DNA of 23,926 nucleotides from Pseudomonadota bacterium (GCA_022572105.1 JACZWN010000021.1:1-23926); one strand, 5' to 3'; positions 13,326 to 20,564 are shown, numbered from the stretch's first letter. Made by a program: numbers and translations. Notes: generated from the letters alone by a model not told the origin.

Positions 13326-13353
13326 AATATAAAGATGGTTACGGAGAAGTCAA
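13326..13353 (-). promoter_or_regulatory. Promoter of the DUF5343-type gene
   Basis: On the minus strand TTGACT (13353-13348) is followed after 16 bp by TATATT (13331-13326), in an AT-rich stretch 30 bp before the ATG. A cargo gene with its own strong promoter is likely expressed. Confidence 0.6.
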
Positions 13354-13462
13354 GCACGTTATTGCCCTTAGAATGTTACACGATAAAATAGTGCAAGCCA
13401 TTGTTTTTTCTTTGCTTTTTTGTGATATTTCCAATATCATACATAGGACGAAGGAAAAAAAC

Positions 13463-13668
13463 TTGGACAGCCAAGATATGGAAATATCTGTGATTCGCCC
13501 ACAACTTGTCCAGAGAGGGTGTGGTGGGTGGCTTGCCGTAACGCCTGACAGTACGGCGCTGAAGATGGGTGTGACGGCCCCAACAGAAGACGAGGCGCGT
13601 AAAAGTTCTCACATTCGCTTACGCAGTGGATGAAAATCTTGACTGCCGAAAACCGAACGGCAACTTAG
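13463..13668 (+). pseudogene. Small passenger gene broken by a one-base frameshift
   Basis: Reading from TTG 13463 (AAGG upstream) or ATG 13478, the product contains MEISVIRPQLVQRGCGGWLA and VTPDSTALKMGVTAPTEDEA. At the AAAA run (13601-13604) the frame continues for only nine codons to a stop at 13633. The -1 frame instead continues as KFSHSLTQWMKILTAENRTA to a TAG at 13666. That continuation has the look of the natural C terminus of such small proteins, so a lost A is likely; programmed slippage is less likely because no strong heptamer is present. The upstream 13297-13462 is AT-rich and holds dyads TGATATT/AATATCA (13423-13439) and GATATTTCCA/TGGAAATATC. Function unknown. Confidence 0.5.
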
Positions 13669-13719
13669 GGCACCCTCACTTTCGATTTAGGACACTTGGG
13701 GTCAAAGTCGGACAGCACC

Positions 13720-13727
13720 AACCCTCG
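13720..13727. repeat. Right target-site duplication AACCCTCG
   Basis: Exact copy of 11114-11121, abutting the right end of the mobile unit. It ends 7 bp before the -35 box of the rpmI promoter. Confidence 0.9.
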
Positions 13728-13734
13728 GCCCGCC

Positions 13735-13763
13735 TTGCATTTGCCCCGCCTCGCCGCTATAAA
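13735..13763 (+). promoter_or_regulatory. Promoter of rpmI-rplT-pheS-pheT
   Basis: TTGCAT (13735-13740) is followed after exactly 17 bp by TATAAA (13758-13763). Initiation near 13770 gives a leader of about 105 nt before rpmI, room for ribosomal-protein autoregulation by L20. The mobile unit inserted just upstream without touching it. Confidence 0.65.
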
Positions 13764-13876
13764 CGGCGCCTCTTTACTCGGAAGCGGTCCGGCCCAAAGG
13801 GCATGCCCAGCCGCTTAACCGACGCTTCCCGACCCCATTCGATCTCCCGGCCCCCTTCGATCAAAGGACCCGCGAA

Positions 13877-14077
13877 ATGCCCAAGCTCAAGACCAAGAGC
13901 GGCGCCAAGAAACGGTTCCGCCTGACCGCCACCGGCAAGGTCCGGATGAACTTCGCCAGGAAACGCCACGGCCTGTCCAAGCGCTCGCAGAAAATGAAGC
14001 GCAAGGCGCGCGGCTCCAAGATCATGTCCGCGCCCGATTCCAGGATCGTCAAGCGCAACTTCCTGCTCAACGGGTAA
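13877..14077 (+). CDS. rpmI: 50S ribosomal protein L35
   Basis: A 66-residue basic protein of normal length with the L35 signature MPKLKTKSGAKKRFRLTATG, then FARKRHGLSKRSQKMKRKA, and ending VKRNFLLNG. It binds 23S rRNA in the large subunit. AAAGGA lies about 10 nt before the ATG. It is followed after 11 bp by rplT, the universal partner. In bacteria this pair usually follows infC directly; here 2.6 kb of mobile DNA intervenes, and a promoter at 13735 drives the downstream half. Confidence 0.98.
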   Translation: MPKLKTKSGAKKRFRLTATGKVRMNFARKRHGLSKRSQKMKRKARGSKIMSAPDSRIVKRNFLLNG

Positions 14078-14088
14078 GGAGGCCGGAT

Positions 14089-14475
14089 ATGGCGCGTGTC
14101 AAACGGGGCGTGACCACGCACGCCCGCCACAAGAAGGTCATCAAGCAGGCCAAGGGCTACCGCGATCGCAGCAGGAACGTCTTCCGCGCCGCCATCGAGC
14201 GCGTCGAGAAGGGGCTGCAGTACGCCTACCGCGACCGGCGCAACCGCAAGCGCAGCTTCCGCAGCCTCTGGATCCAGCGCATCAACGCGGGCGCGCGCGA
14301 GCACGGACTGACCTATTCCCAGTTCATGAACGGGATCAAGCGCGCCGGCATCGAGATCGACCGCAAGGTGCTCTCGGATCTCGCCGTGCGCGAGCCCACG
14401 GCGTTCCAGGCCTTGGCCGAGAAAGCCCAGGCCGCGCTCGCCGAGGCCGGCGGCGGCCAGGATCGGGCCGGGTAG
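14089..14475 (+). CDS. rplT: 50S ribosomal protein L20
   Basis: A 128-residue protein, a few residues longer than the usual 117-120 because of an Ala/Gly-rich tail. Conserved blocks are MARVKRGVTTHARHKKVIKQ, AKGYRDRSRNVFRAA, YRDRRNRKRSFRSLWIQRIN and GLTYSQFMNGIKRAGIEIDR. L20 is needed for early 50S assembly and in many bacteria represses its own operon by binding the leader. A perfect TAAGGAGG sits at proper spacing before the ATG. 116 bp separate it from pheS; that gap holds a 7-bp stem CGCCGGC (14501-14507)/GCCGGCG (14519-14525) without a T-run. Confidence 0.98.
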   Translation: MARVKRGVTTHARHKKVIKQAKGYRDRSRNVFRAAIERVEKGLQYAYRDRRNRKRSFRSLWIQRINAGAREHGLTYSQFMNGIKRAGIEIDRKVLSDLAVREPTAFQALAEKAQAALAEAGGGQDRAG

Positions 14476-14591
14476 GGTTTCCCTCATCCGGCCCACGGCT
14501 CGCCGGCATCCGGGGCGCGCCGGCGTCCGGCCGCTTGGGCGAGGTTCCGGGACGCGCCCCCGCTCCGGGTCAGACGTGTTACAAGGCGCCC

Positions 14592-15677
14592 ATGAGCGAC
14601 GATCTTCAGCACCTGAAAGACGAGACGATCACGGCCGTCAAGGCGGCTGGCGACCTGGCGGCGCTGGAGGCGGTGCGTGTTTCCGCGCTCGGCAAGAAGG
14701 GCCGGATCACCGGGCGCATGAAGACCCTCGGCGGCCTCGAGCCCGCGGCGCGCAAGGCCGCCGGCCAGGCGCTGAACGCGCTGAAGAACGCGGTCGCCGA
14801 GGCGATCGAGGCGCGCAAGACGGAGCTCGCCGATGCCGAGCTCGGGGCGCGGCTCGCCGGTGAGCGCCTCGACGTGACCCTGCCGGCGCGGCCCGACCGG
14901 CTCGGGCGCATCCACCCGATCAGCCAGACCATGGAGGAGCTGGTCGCCATCTTCGGCGAGATGGGCTTCACGGTCGCCGAAGGCCCCGATATCGAGGACG
15001 ACTACCACAACTTCACGGCGCTCAACATCCCGCCCGAGCACCCGGCGCGCCAGGAGCACGACACCTTCTACCTGCCGGCGCTTCTGCCGATGCTGGCCGG
15101 CGGCAGCCGCATGGTGCTTCGCACCCACACCTCGCCGGTGCAGATCCGCACCATGAAAAAGAGCCGGCCGCCGATCCGGATCATCGTGCCGGGCCGGACC
15201 TTCCGCGCCGATTCCGATGCCACCCACTCGCCCATGTTCCATCAGGTCGAGGGCCTAGTGATCGACGAGTCGTCCCACATGGGTCACCTCAAGGGCACGC
15301 TGATCGAGTTCTGCCGCGCCTTCTTCGGGGTCGAGGACCTGCCGGTGCGCTTCCGGCCCAGCTACTTCCCCTTCACCGAGCCGAGCGCGGAGGTCGACAT
15401 CGGCTGCACCCGCGCGGACGGCCAGCTCAAGATCGGCCACGGCGACGACTGGCTGGAGATCCTGGGCTGCGGCATGGTCCATCCCAAGGTGCTGGTCAAC
15501 TGCGGCATCGATCCGGCGCGCTACCAGGGCTTCGCCTTCGGCATGGGCGTGGAGCGCATCGCCATGCTGAAATACGGCATGCCCGACTTGAGGCCCTTCT
15601 TCGATTCCGACCAGCGCTGGCTGCGCCACTACGGCTTCCTGCCGCTCGAGGCGCCGAGCCTGGTGCGTGGGTTGTAG
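14592..15677 (+). CDS. pheS: Phenylalanyl-tRNA synthetase alpha subunit
   Basis: A 361-residue class II catalytic subunit of the (alpha-beta)2 enzyme. The N-terminal helical hairpin (residues 1-85, beginning MSDDLQHLKDETITAVKAAG) contacts tRNA. The core contains GRIHPISQTMEELVAIFGEM, motif 2 (FRADSDATHSPMFHQVEGLV) and motif 3 (GFAFGMGVERIAMLKYGMPD) that bind ATP and Phe. The start is the ATG at 14592, with AAGG 7 nt upstream; the frame is open from 14535 but the longer version has no ribosome site and exceeds family length. pheT begins 8 nt after the stop, so the two are cotranscribed. Confidence 0.97.
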   Translation: MSDDLQHLKDETITAVKAAGDLAALEAVRVSALGKKGRITGRMKTLGGLEPAARKAAGQALNALKNAVAEAIEARKTELADAELGARLAGERLDVTLPARPDRLGRIHPISQTMEELVAIFGEMGFTVAEGPDIEDDYHNFTALNIPPEHPARQEHDTFYLPALLPMLAGGSRMVLRTHTSPVQIRTMKKSRPPIRIIVPGRTFRADSDATHSPMFHQVEGLVIDESSHMGHLKGTLIEFCRAFFGVEDLPVRFRPSYFPFTEPSAEVDIGCTRADGQLKIGHGDDWLEILGCGMVHPKVLVNCGIDPARYQGFAFGMGVERIAMLKYGMPDLRPFFDSDQRWLRHYGFLPLEAPSLVRGL

Positions 15678-15685
15678 CGCGCGCC

Positions 15686-18088
15686 ATGAAGTTCACCCTC
15701 AAGTGGCTCGAGGAGCACCTGGACACCGAGGCCTCGCTCGACCAGATCGTGGCCAAGCTGACCCTAATCGGCCTCGAGGTCGATGAGGTCGTGGACCGCG
15801 CCGCCGAGCTCGCCCCCTTTACCGTCGCCTACGTCAAGGAGGCGCGCCGGCACCCCAACGCCGACCGGCTCAGCGTTTGCATCGTCGATACCGGTTCGGA
15901 GGAGGTCCAGGTCGTCTGCGGCGCGCCCAACGCGCGCACCGGCATGAAGGGCGTCTTCGCGGCCGCCGGCAGCTACATCCCGGGCACGGACACGATTTTG
16001 AAGCCCGGCGTGATCCGCGGCGAGGCCTCCAACGGCATGCTGGTCTCGGAGCGCGAGATGGGCCTCTCGGACGAGCACGAAGGCATCATCGACCTGCCCG
16101 AGGACGCGGTCGTCGGCACGCCCTTCGCCGCGATCTTGGGCCTGGACGACCCGGTGATCGACGTCGAAATCACGCCGAACCGGGGCGACTGCCTGGGCGT
16201 GCGCGGCATCGCGCGCGACCTGGCGGCGGCCGGCCTGGGCAAGCTCAAGCCGTTCGACGTCCCGGCCGTGCCCGGGACCTTCGAGAGCCCCTTGCGCTGG
16301 CGACGCGACCTGCCCGGGGACAAAGCGGATGCCTGCCCCTTCGTCGCCGGGCGCCTGTTCCGCAAGGTCAGGAACGGCCCCAGCCCCGCGTGGCTGCAAT
16401 CGCGCCTGCGCGCCATCGGCTTGCGCCCGATCTCGGCGCTGGTCGACATGACCAACTACGTGACCTACGACCTGGGCCGCCCGCTCCACGTCTTCGACGC
16501 CGACAAGATCGAGGGCGATCTGACCATGCGCATGGCGCGCGCCGGCGAGGAGATTCTGGCGCTCGATGGCGAGACTTACCGCCTCGACGAGGAGATGGTG
16601 GTGATCGCCGACGAGAACGGCCCCCAGGGCATCGGCGGGGTCATGGGCGGCGCGGCCTCGGGCTGCACCGAGGCGACCACCAACGCCTTCCTCGAGGTCG
16701 CGCTGTTCGACCCGGTTCGCGTCGCCGCGACCGGGCGCAAGCTCGGCATCCTCTCGGACGCCCGCTACCGCTTCGAGCGCGGCCTCGATCCCCAGTCCGC
16801 CCTCTGGGGCGCCGAGGTCGCGGCGCGCCTGGTGCTGGAGCTCTGCGGCGGCGAGGCCAGCCAGGGGGTGAGCGCCGGGGACCTGCCCGCGGGACGGCGC
16901 GTCATCGAGCACCGCCCGTCGCGGGTCGCCCGGCTCGGCGGCCTCGATGTGCCGAGTGCGGCGCAGAGCCGCATCCTCGTCGATCTCGGTTTCGAGGTCG
17001 AGGGCAGCGGAGACCGGCTTCGCGTCACCGTGCCCGGCTGGCGCAACGACGTCGAGGGCGAGGCCTGTATCGTCGAGGAGGTGCTGCGCATCCACGGCTT
17101 CGACGACATTCCCACGGTCATGCCGACGCGCGACCAGGCCCTGCCCCAGGCGGTGCTGACGCCGGCGCAGCGGCGCGTCTCGCTGGTGCGCGGCGCGCTC
17201 GCCCGGCGCGGCCTCGACGAGGCGGTCACCTTCTCCTTCGTCTCGCGGCGCCAGGCCGCGCTGTTCGGCGGGGTCGGCGCGGACCTGCGCCTGGTCAACC
17301 CGATCAGCAGCGACCTCGACGTGATGCGCCCTTCGGTCTTGCCGGGGCTGGCGGCGGCGGCCGCGCGCAACGCCGACCGGGGCCTCGCCGACCTGGCGCT
17401 CTTCGAGATCGGGCCGCAGTACGCCGACGCGACCCCGGACGGCCAGGCGCTCGCCGCGGCGGGCTTACGCGCCGGCAATGCGGCCCCGCGCCACTGGGCG
17501 GTGCCGGCGCGCAGGCCCGACGCCTTCGATGCCAAGGGCGACGCGATGGCGGCGCTCGAGGCCTGCGGCGCGCCCGTGGACAAGCTCCAGGTCACCACGG
17601 ACGCGCCCGCCTGGTACCACCCGGGCCACTCCGGCGTGCTTCGCCTCGGACCCAACGTGCTGGCCAACTTCGGCGAGTTGCACCCGCGCGTGCTCGGCGG
17701 CTTCGAGCTGCGCGGCCCCGCGGCCGCCTTCGAGGTGTTCCTGGACAAGGTCCCCCTGCCCAAGGCCAGGGACGGCAAGCTGAGGCCGGCGTTCGAGCCC
17801 TCGGCGTTCCACGCGGTCGAGCGCGACTTCGCCTTCGTGGTCGACGCGGACGTCCCGGCCGAAAAAGTGATCCGCGCGGCCAGGGGCGCCGACAAGGCGC
17901 TGGTTACCAAGGTCGAGCTGTTCGACGTCTACGCCGGCAAGGGCATCGAAGCCGGCAAGAAGTCGCTGGCCATCGCGGTCACCCTGCAGCCGACCGAGCG
18001 CACCATGACCGACGCCGAGATCGAGGCGGTGGCGAAGAAGATCGTGGCGCAGGTGAAGAAGGCGACGGGCGGCGTGCTGAGAGGGTAG
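15686..18088 (+). CDS. pheT: Phenylalanyl-tRNA synthetase beta subunit
   Basis: An 800-residue subunit of standard length. Domains in order are the B1 N terminus (MKFTLKWLEEHLD), the EMAP/OB tRNA-binding domain (about 40-150), and the B3/4 editing domain (about 210-390, with DMTNYVTYDLGRPLHVFDAD and GIGGVMGG). The B5 domain (about 400-475) is followed by the catalytic-like core (DEAVTFSFVS, LVNPISSDLDVMRPSVLPGL). The C-terminal FDX-ACB anticodon-binding domain (about 705-798, FHAVERDFAFVVDADVPAEK) closes the protein. It edits Tyr-tRNA-Phe and presents the anticodon. It is the last gene of the operon. The 199 bp to parD hold a palindrome and the parDE promoter. Confidence 0.97.
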   Translation: MKFTLKWLEEHLDTEASLDQIVAKLTLIGLEVDEVVDRAAELAPFTVAYVKEARRHPNADRLSVCIVDTGSEEVQVVCGAPNARTGMKGVFAAAGSYIPGTDTILKPGVIRGEASNGMLVSEREMGLSDEHEGIIDLPEDAVVGTPFAAILGLDDPVIDVEITPNRGDCLGVRGIARDLAAAGLGKLKPFDVPAVPGTFESPLRWRRDLPGDKADACPFVAGRLFRKVRNGPSPAWLQSRLRAIGLRPISALVDMTNYVTYDLGRPLHVFDADKIEGDLTMRMARAGEEILALDGETYRLDEEMVVIADENGPQGIGGVMGGAASGCTEATTNAFLEVALFDPVRVAATGRKLGILSDARYRFERGLDPQSALWGAEVAARLVLELCGGEASQGVSAGDLPAGRRVIEHRPSRVARLGGLDVPSAAQSRILVDLGFEVEGSGDRLRVTVPGWRNDVEGEACIVEEVLRIHGFDDIPTVMPTRDQALPQAVLTPAQRRVSLVRGALARRGLDEAVTFSFVSRRQAALFGGVGADLRLVNPISSDLDVMRPSVLPGLAAAAARNADRGLADLALFEIGPQYADATPDGQALAAAGLRAGNAAPRHWAVPARRPDAFDAKGDAMAALEACGAPVDKLQVTTDAPAWYHPGHSGVLRLGPNVLANFGELHPRVLGGFELRGPAAAFEVFLDKVPLPKARDGKLRPAFEPSAFHAVERDFAFVVDADVPAEKVIRAARGADKALVTKVELFDVYAGKGIEAGKKSLAIAVTLQPTERTMTDAEIEAVAKKIVAQVKKATGGVLRG

Positions 18089-18123
18089 TTCGGATTCGGG
18101 CGATGTGGAATCGGCCCCTCTTC

Positions 18124-18137
18124 ACCCGGCGCCGGGT
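18124..18137. repeat. Perfect 14-bp palindrome after pheT
   Basis: ACCCGGCGCCGGGT is fully self-complementary and lies 35 bp after the pheT stop. It has no T-run, so it may act as a processing or pause hairpin rather than a terminator. Confidence 0.6.
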
Positions 18138-18234
18138 AAGGCGCGGTCTTCGCCGTGCCAACCCTCGCGCAACTTTCTCCCGCGCTCGCGCAGGGAAAAG
18201 GCCCAAATATTATGCCAAACATTGATATCAAAGA

Positions 18235-18264
18235 TTGACATAATGTAGTGCGCCCCCATACTAT
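18235..18264 (+). promoter_or_regulatory. parDE promoter with overlapping dyads
   Basis: TTGACA (18235-18240) is followed after 18 bp by TACTAT (18259-18264). A dyad GCGCCC...GGGCGC overlaps the -10, and a perfect palindrome TTGATATCAA (18222-18231) lies just upstream of the -35. These are suitable binding sites for the ribbon-helix-helix antitoxin, as expected for autoregulated toxin-antitoxin operons. Confidence 0.6.
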
Positions 18265-18287
18265 GGGCGCGTAAGGAGGACTTCGGA

Positions 18288-18536
18288 ATGAACTTCAGTT
18301 TGACGCCCAGTCTGGAGCAGTTCGTGCGGGATCGCGCCGAGTCCGGAGATTACAACAATGCCAGTGAAGTCGTGCGCGACGCGATCAGGTTGCTTAGGCG
18401 TGTCGAAGAGCAGCGCGCCTTGAAGATGGAACGCCTGCGCGCCGCCATCCGCGACGGCGATGAGGCGCTCGCACGAGGTGAATTCACCGACTTGAATTCG
18501 GACCAGGAGTTGGACGAATTTTTTGCCGAGCTCTAA
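18288..18536 (+). CDS. parD: ParD/CopG-type antitoxin
   Basis: An 82-residue antitoxin. The N-terminal half is a ribbon-helix-helix DNA-binding fold (MNFSLTPSLEQFVRDRAESG, then NNASEVVRDAIRLLRRVEE). The acidic C-terminal half (residues 45-82, ending LNSDQELDEFFAEL) would wrap around and neutralise ParE. A perfect TAAGGAGG precedes the ATG. The toxin gene begins inside its last codons, a 14-nt overlap, so antitoxin is made first. Dyads in the promoter suggest autorepression by ParD and the ParDE complex. The module likely stabilises this accessory region or acts in stress response. Confidence 0.9.
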   Translation: MNFSLTPSLEQFVRDRAESGDYNNASEVVRDAIRLLRRVEEQRALKMERLRAAIRDGDEALARGEFTDLNSDQELDEFFAEL

Positions 18537-18858
18537 GAAACTTCGCATATCCGGGCCCGCCAAGCTCGATCTTGGACGGATAGGCGAATATACGCGGCGT
18601 GAATGGGGGGCCGCACAAAAGCGGAAATACCTCGGTCAAATCAAAGTCATGTTCAAGGCGGTTAGGGATACGCCCGGTATCGGCATCCGACGCGATGATA
18701 TCGGCACGGGGCTACGCGCCCAATCCGTCCAAAAGCATGTTATCTTCTACCGGGAAACGAAAACCGAGTTGGTGATCGTCCGCGTTCTTCACGAGAGCAT
18801 GAACCCGGAATTGCACCTTAAACAGGGCGACCGTACCGGGGGCGTCACTCCCAGATAA
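18523..18858 (+). CDS. parE: ParE-type toxin of the RelE/ParE superfamily
   Basis: A 111-residue toxin; family members usually poison DNA gyrase or cleave mRNA on ribosomes, and the ParD partner favours the gyrase type. Family motifs are the N-terminal strand and helix (LRISGPAKLDLGRIGEYTRR), the basic middle (QKRKYLGQIKVMFKAVRDTP), and the C-terminal strands (HVIFYRETKTELVIVRVLHE). The best start is TTG at 18523, overlapping parD by 14 nt; AGGAG is about 14 nt upstream, somewhat far, and coupling to parD is likely. The gene is complete. Its 3' end overlaps the convergent nucleotidyltransferase gene by 14 nt. Confidence 0.88.
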   Translation: MPSSKKLRISGPAKLDLGRIGEYTRREWGAAQKRKYLGQIKVMFKAVRDTPGIGIRRDDIGTGLRAQSVQKHVIFYRETKTELVIVRVLHESMNPELHLKQGDRTGGVTPR

Positions 18859-19417
18859 CCCGCAGCCGGGGCCATTTGGCCGGCCAGTTTTTCTTTTCCA
18901 GGCGCGCGCGGTAGGCCGCCAGCCGATGCTTATGCTTGCGCGCGTGCGGGGTGGGCCGGACCATGAGGCCGAGCAGGTCCGCGGTACCTAGCGGCGCCAG
19001 GAGTTCCGGGCCGCCCGCCGCGTCGAGGCGCACCGCCACCGCGGTCGGGGTCTCGAGCCAGCAGGCCAGGGCCTGGGCGCTGGAGCCGTAGGGCGGGTCG
19101 CCGTTCTTCAGGTGCATGCGCGCCTGGTTGCGGACCGACCAGGGCAGGCCGGGCAGAGCCGCGCCCAGGCGTCGCTCCAGGGCCGCCTCCGCGGCGGGGT
19201 CCAGGTTGCCGGGGTCATGGTAGATCGCGTCGATGTCGCCCAGCGGCGTGCGCTCGGCGTAGCCGTGCAGCCGGTCCCAGACCGCGCCGCGCAGGAAGCC
19301 GGCGCCGATCCAGGCGTCGGGCAGGCCGAGCGCGGCGACGGCTTCGAGCGCGCCCATCATCCAGGCGTCGCCCGCCACCAGCGCCAGGATGTCGGTGTCG
19401 GTCTTCAAGCAGGCCAT
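18845..19417 (-). CDS. DUF925-type nucleotidyltransferase family protein
   Basis: A 190-residue cytoplasmic protein of the NTP_transf_6 (DUF925) group of nucleotidyltransferase-like folds. The family pattern is visible in LPDAWIGAGFLRGAVWDRLHG, LGDIDAIYHDPGN with the DxD metal pair, WSVRNQARMHLKNGDPPYGS, and TPTAVAVRLDAAG. The substrate is unknown. The frame stays open upstream, but the ATG at 19417 begins the conserved part (MACLKTDTDI). No clear ribosome site is seen. The 38 bp spanning this start recur at 20532-20569. Its 3' end overlaps parE by 14 nt on the opposite strand. It is probably a single-gene unit; 138 bp separate it from the divergent hicB-like gene. Confidence 0.8.
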   Translation of the reverse strand: MACLKTDTDILALVAGDAWMMGALEAVAALGLPDAWIGAGFLRGAVWDRLHGYAERTPLGDIDAIYHDPGNLDPAAEAALERRLGAALPGLPWSVRNQARMHLKNGDPPYGSSAQALACWLETPTAVAVRLDAAGGPELLAPLGTADLLGLMVRPTPHARKHKHRLAAYRARLEKKNWPAKWPRLRVIWE

Positions 19418-19434
19418 GGCGCGTTGTAGCACGG
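19397..19434 (+). repeat. 38-bp dispersed repeat, copy A (covers the nucleotidyltransferase start)
   Basis: Begins GTCGGTCTTCAAGCA and ends GTAGCACGG; 35 of 38 bases equal copy B at 20532-20569 in the same orientation. Here it encodes the first residues of the nucleotidyltransferase on the minus strand. Confidence 0.85.
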
Positions 19435-19555
19435 GTGTCCAGCGCCTGCCCCAGAGCCCCGTTCCCTCTTTTGATCTTCGGCATCCGCAGGCGTATGTTT
19501 GCCGGCACGGTCCAGCGGCCCGGTTTTCTGGGGTCCGAATTTCGGGGGTGAGGTG

Positions 19556-19720
19556 ATGAAACGCGTATTCAAGGCCAGTGTCTCGCGCGAGGGCGACGGG
19601 TTCGTCGCGCAATGCCTGGAGGTCGACATGGCCAGCCAGGGCCGGACCGAGGACGAGGCGCTGGCCAATCTCGAGGAGGCGCTCGCGCTGCACTTCGAGG
19701 CGCCACGGGCGGGTTTGTAA
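19556..19720 (+). CDS. HicB-like small antitoxin-fold protein, orphan
   Basis: A 54-residue protein beginning MKRVFKASVSREGDGFVAQC, followed by LEVDMASQGRTEDEALANLEEALALHFE. This is the partial RNase-H-like fold of HicB antitoxins (edge strands, then the EA-NL-EAL helix). GAGGTG lies directly before the ATG. It lacks the C-terminal DNA-binding domain of full HicB, and no hicA toxin is found on either side. It may be a solitary HicB_like protein, or the surviving half of a toxin-antitoxin pair. It is followed after 99 bp by the oxidase-fold gene on the same strand. Confidence 0.75.
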   Translation: MKRVFKASVSREGDGFVAQCLEVDMASQGRTEDEALANLEEALALHFEAPRAGL

Positions 19721-19819
19721 ATTCAAACACACCGGCGCCAAGGCAAGAATTTCCTGGCTGATCCCTTAACCTGTAGCGGCTTGGCCCACGACGACACGGC
19801 AGAACGAGAGGACTTCCGG

Positions 19820-20293
19820 ATGGGTACTCTGACCGCGGAGATGAAAAAGCTTATCGACGAGCAGAAGCTGGGATTCGTCGCCACGGTTTGCGACGACGGG
19901 ACGCCCAATCTCTCACCCAAGGGCACCATGTTGGTGCTCGACGACGATCACATCATTTTTGGCGAGATCCGATCGCCGAATACGGTCCATAACCTCGAAC
20001 GAAGACCGCATATGGAGATCAACTTCGTCGACCCCTTTGCGCGCAAGGGCTTTCGATTCAAAGGTGCGGCCATCTACATGGCCGCGGGCACGCCAGAGTT
20101 CGAGAGCTTGCACGGAAGGTTCGAGCAGTGGGGCGATCTCGCCAAGACCATCAGGGGCATCGTGAAGCTCAAGGTCGAACAGGCGCTTCCGCTGTCCTCC
20201 CCCGCCTACGATATCGGCGCGACCGAGGCGGAGCTGCGGCGACACTGGCGCGAGTATCTCCTGGGACTGCAGGCCGAATTGGAATCCGCCTGA
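19820..20293 (+). CDS. Pyridoxamine 5'-phosphate oxidase-family (split-barrel flavin) protein
   Basis: A 157-residue protein with the FMN-binding split-barrel pattern: LGFVATVCDDGTPNLSPKGT for the flavin-phosphate loop, HIIFGEIRSPNTVHNLERRP, and MEINFVDPFARKGFRFKGAA for the dimer barrel. Members of this group are small flavin- or deazaflavin-dependent reductases or sensors; true PdxH is longer and carries PLP-site residues not evident here. The ATG at 19820 has GAGAGGAC about 8 nt upstream; the frame is open to 19781 with an upstream start lacking a ribosome site. It is a stand-alone gene following the hicB-like gene. Confidence 0.8.
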   Translation: MGTLTAEMKKLIDEQKLGFVATVCDDGTPNLSPKGTMLVLDDDHIIFGEIRSPNTVHNLERRPHMEINFVDPFARKGFRFKGAAIYMAAGTPEFESLHGRFEQWGDLAKTIRGIVKLKVEQALPLSSPAYDIGATEAELRRHWREYLLGLQAELESA

Positions 20294-20402
20294 GGTGCCT
20301 CGACGGCGGCCGGGTGCGAGAAATCGGGTTGCGGCCCCGTGGCATGAGGGCGACGGGGCCGAGGGTACGAAGAGCGATGGGCCGAGTCCCCCCGGCACGC
20401 CG

Positions 20403-20564
20403 ATGCAATCTCTCGTCACGTTCCTGACGCCGGGCCTCGCGACCGCGGCCGCCGTGGCGCTGCTCGCCGGCCTGATGCGAGGCTTCGCCGGGTTCGGCTC
20501 GGGGATGCTGATGGCGCCGGTCTATGGCATCGTCGGTCTTCAAGCAAGCCACGGCGCGTGGTAG
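20403..20564 (+). pseudogene. TauE/SafE (TSUP) transporter, N-terminal stub
   Basis: From the ATG at 20403 the frame reads MQSLVTFLTPGLATAAAVAL, then LAGLMRGFAGFGSGMLMAPV, a first transmembrane helix and the G-x-G-SG re-entrant motif typical of TSUP anion exporters (about 250 aa). After VYGI the similarity stops exactly where the 38-bp repeat begins, and a stop follows within ten codons. The rest of the gene is missing, so a rearrangement at the repeat probably destroyed it. The remaining 53-residue peptide is unlikely to function. The 109 bp before it show no clear signal. Confidence 0.65.

Larger units (their letters stand above)
11122..13719 (-). mobile_element. 2.6-kb IS1-family-like transposable unit with passenger genes
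   Basis: The unit begins GGTGCTGTCC and ends with its reverse complement GGACAGCACC, and is flanked by an exact 8-bp duplication AACCCTCG, as IS1-group elements commonly leave. It carries one intact DDE transposase, a small gene overlapping its stop, a tRNA-like sequence, a DUF5343-type gene, and a frameshifted small gene. At 2598 bp it is over three times the size of IS1, so it is best described as an insertion sequence with passengers. TGTCCTAA recurs subterminally at both ends. It lies between infC and rpmI of the translation operon. The sharp duplication suggests a fairly recent insertion. Confidence 0.85.

Noticed and set aside
18160..18167. Another AACCCTCG, equal to the transposon target duplication
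   Set aside because: No terminal repeats flank it; an 8-mer match in this GC-rich sequence is plausible by chance.
15877..18225. 782-codon plus-strand frame over pheT
   Set aside because: It is a shifted frame of pheT made of Arg/Gly/Pro-rich sequence, a common artefact of GC-rich genes.
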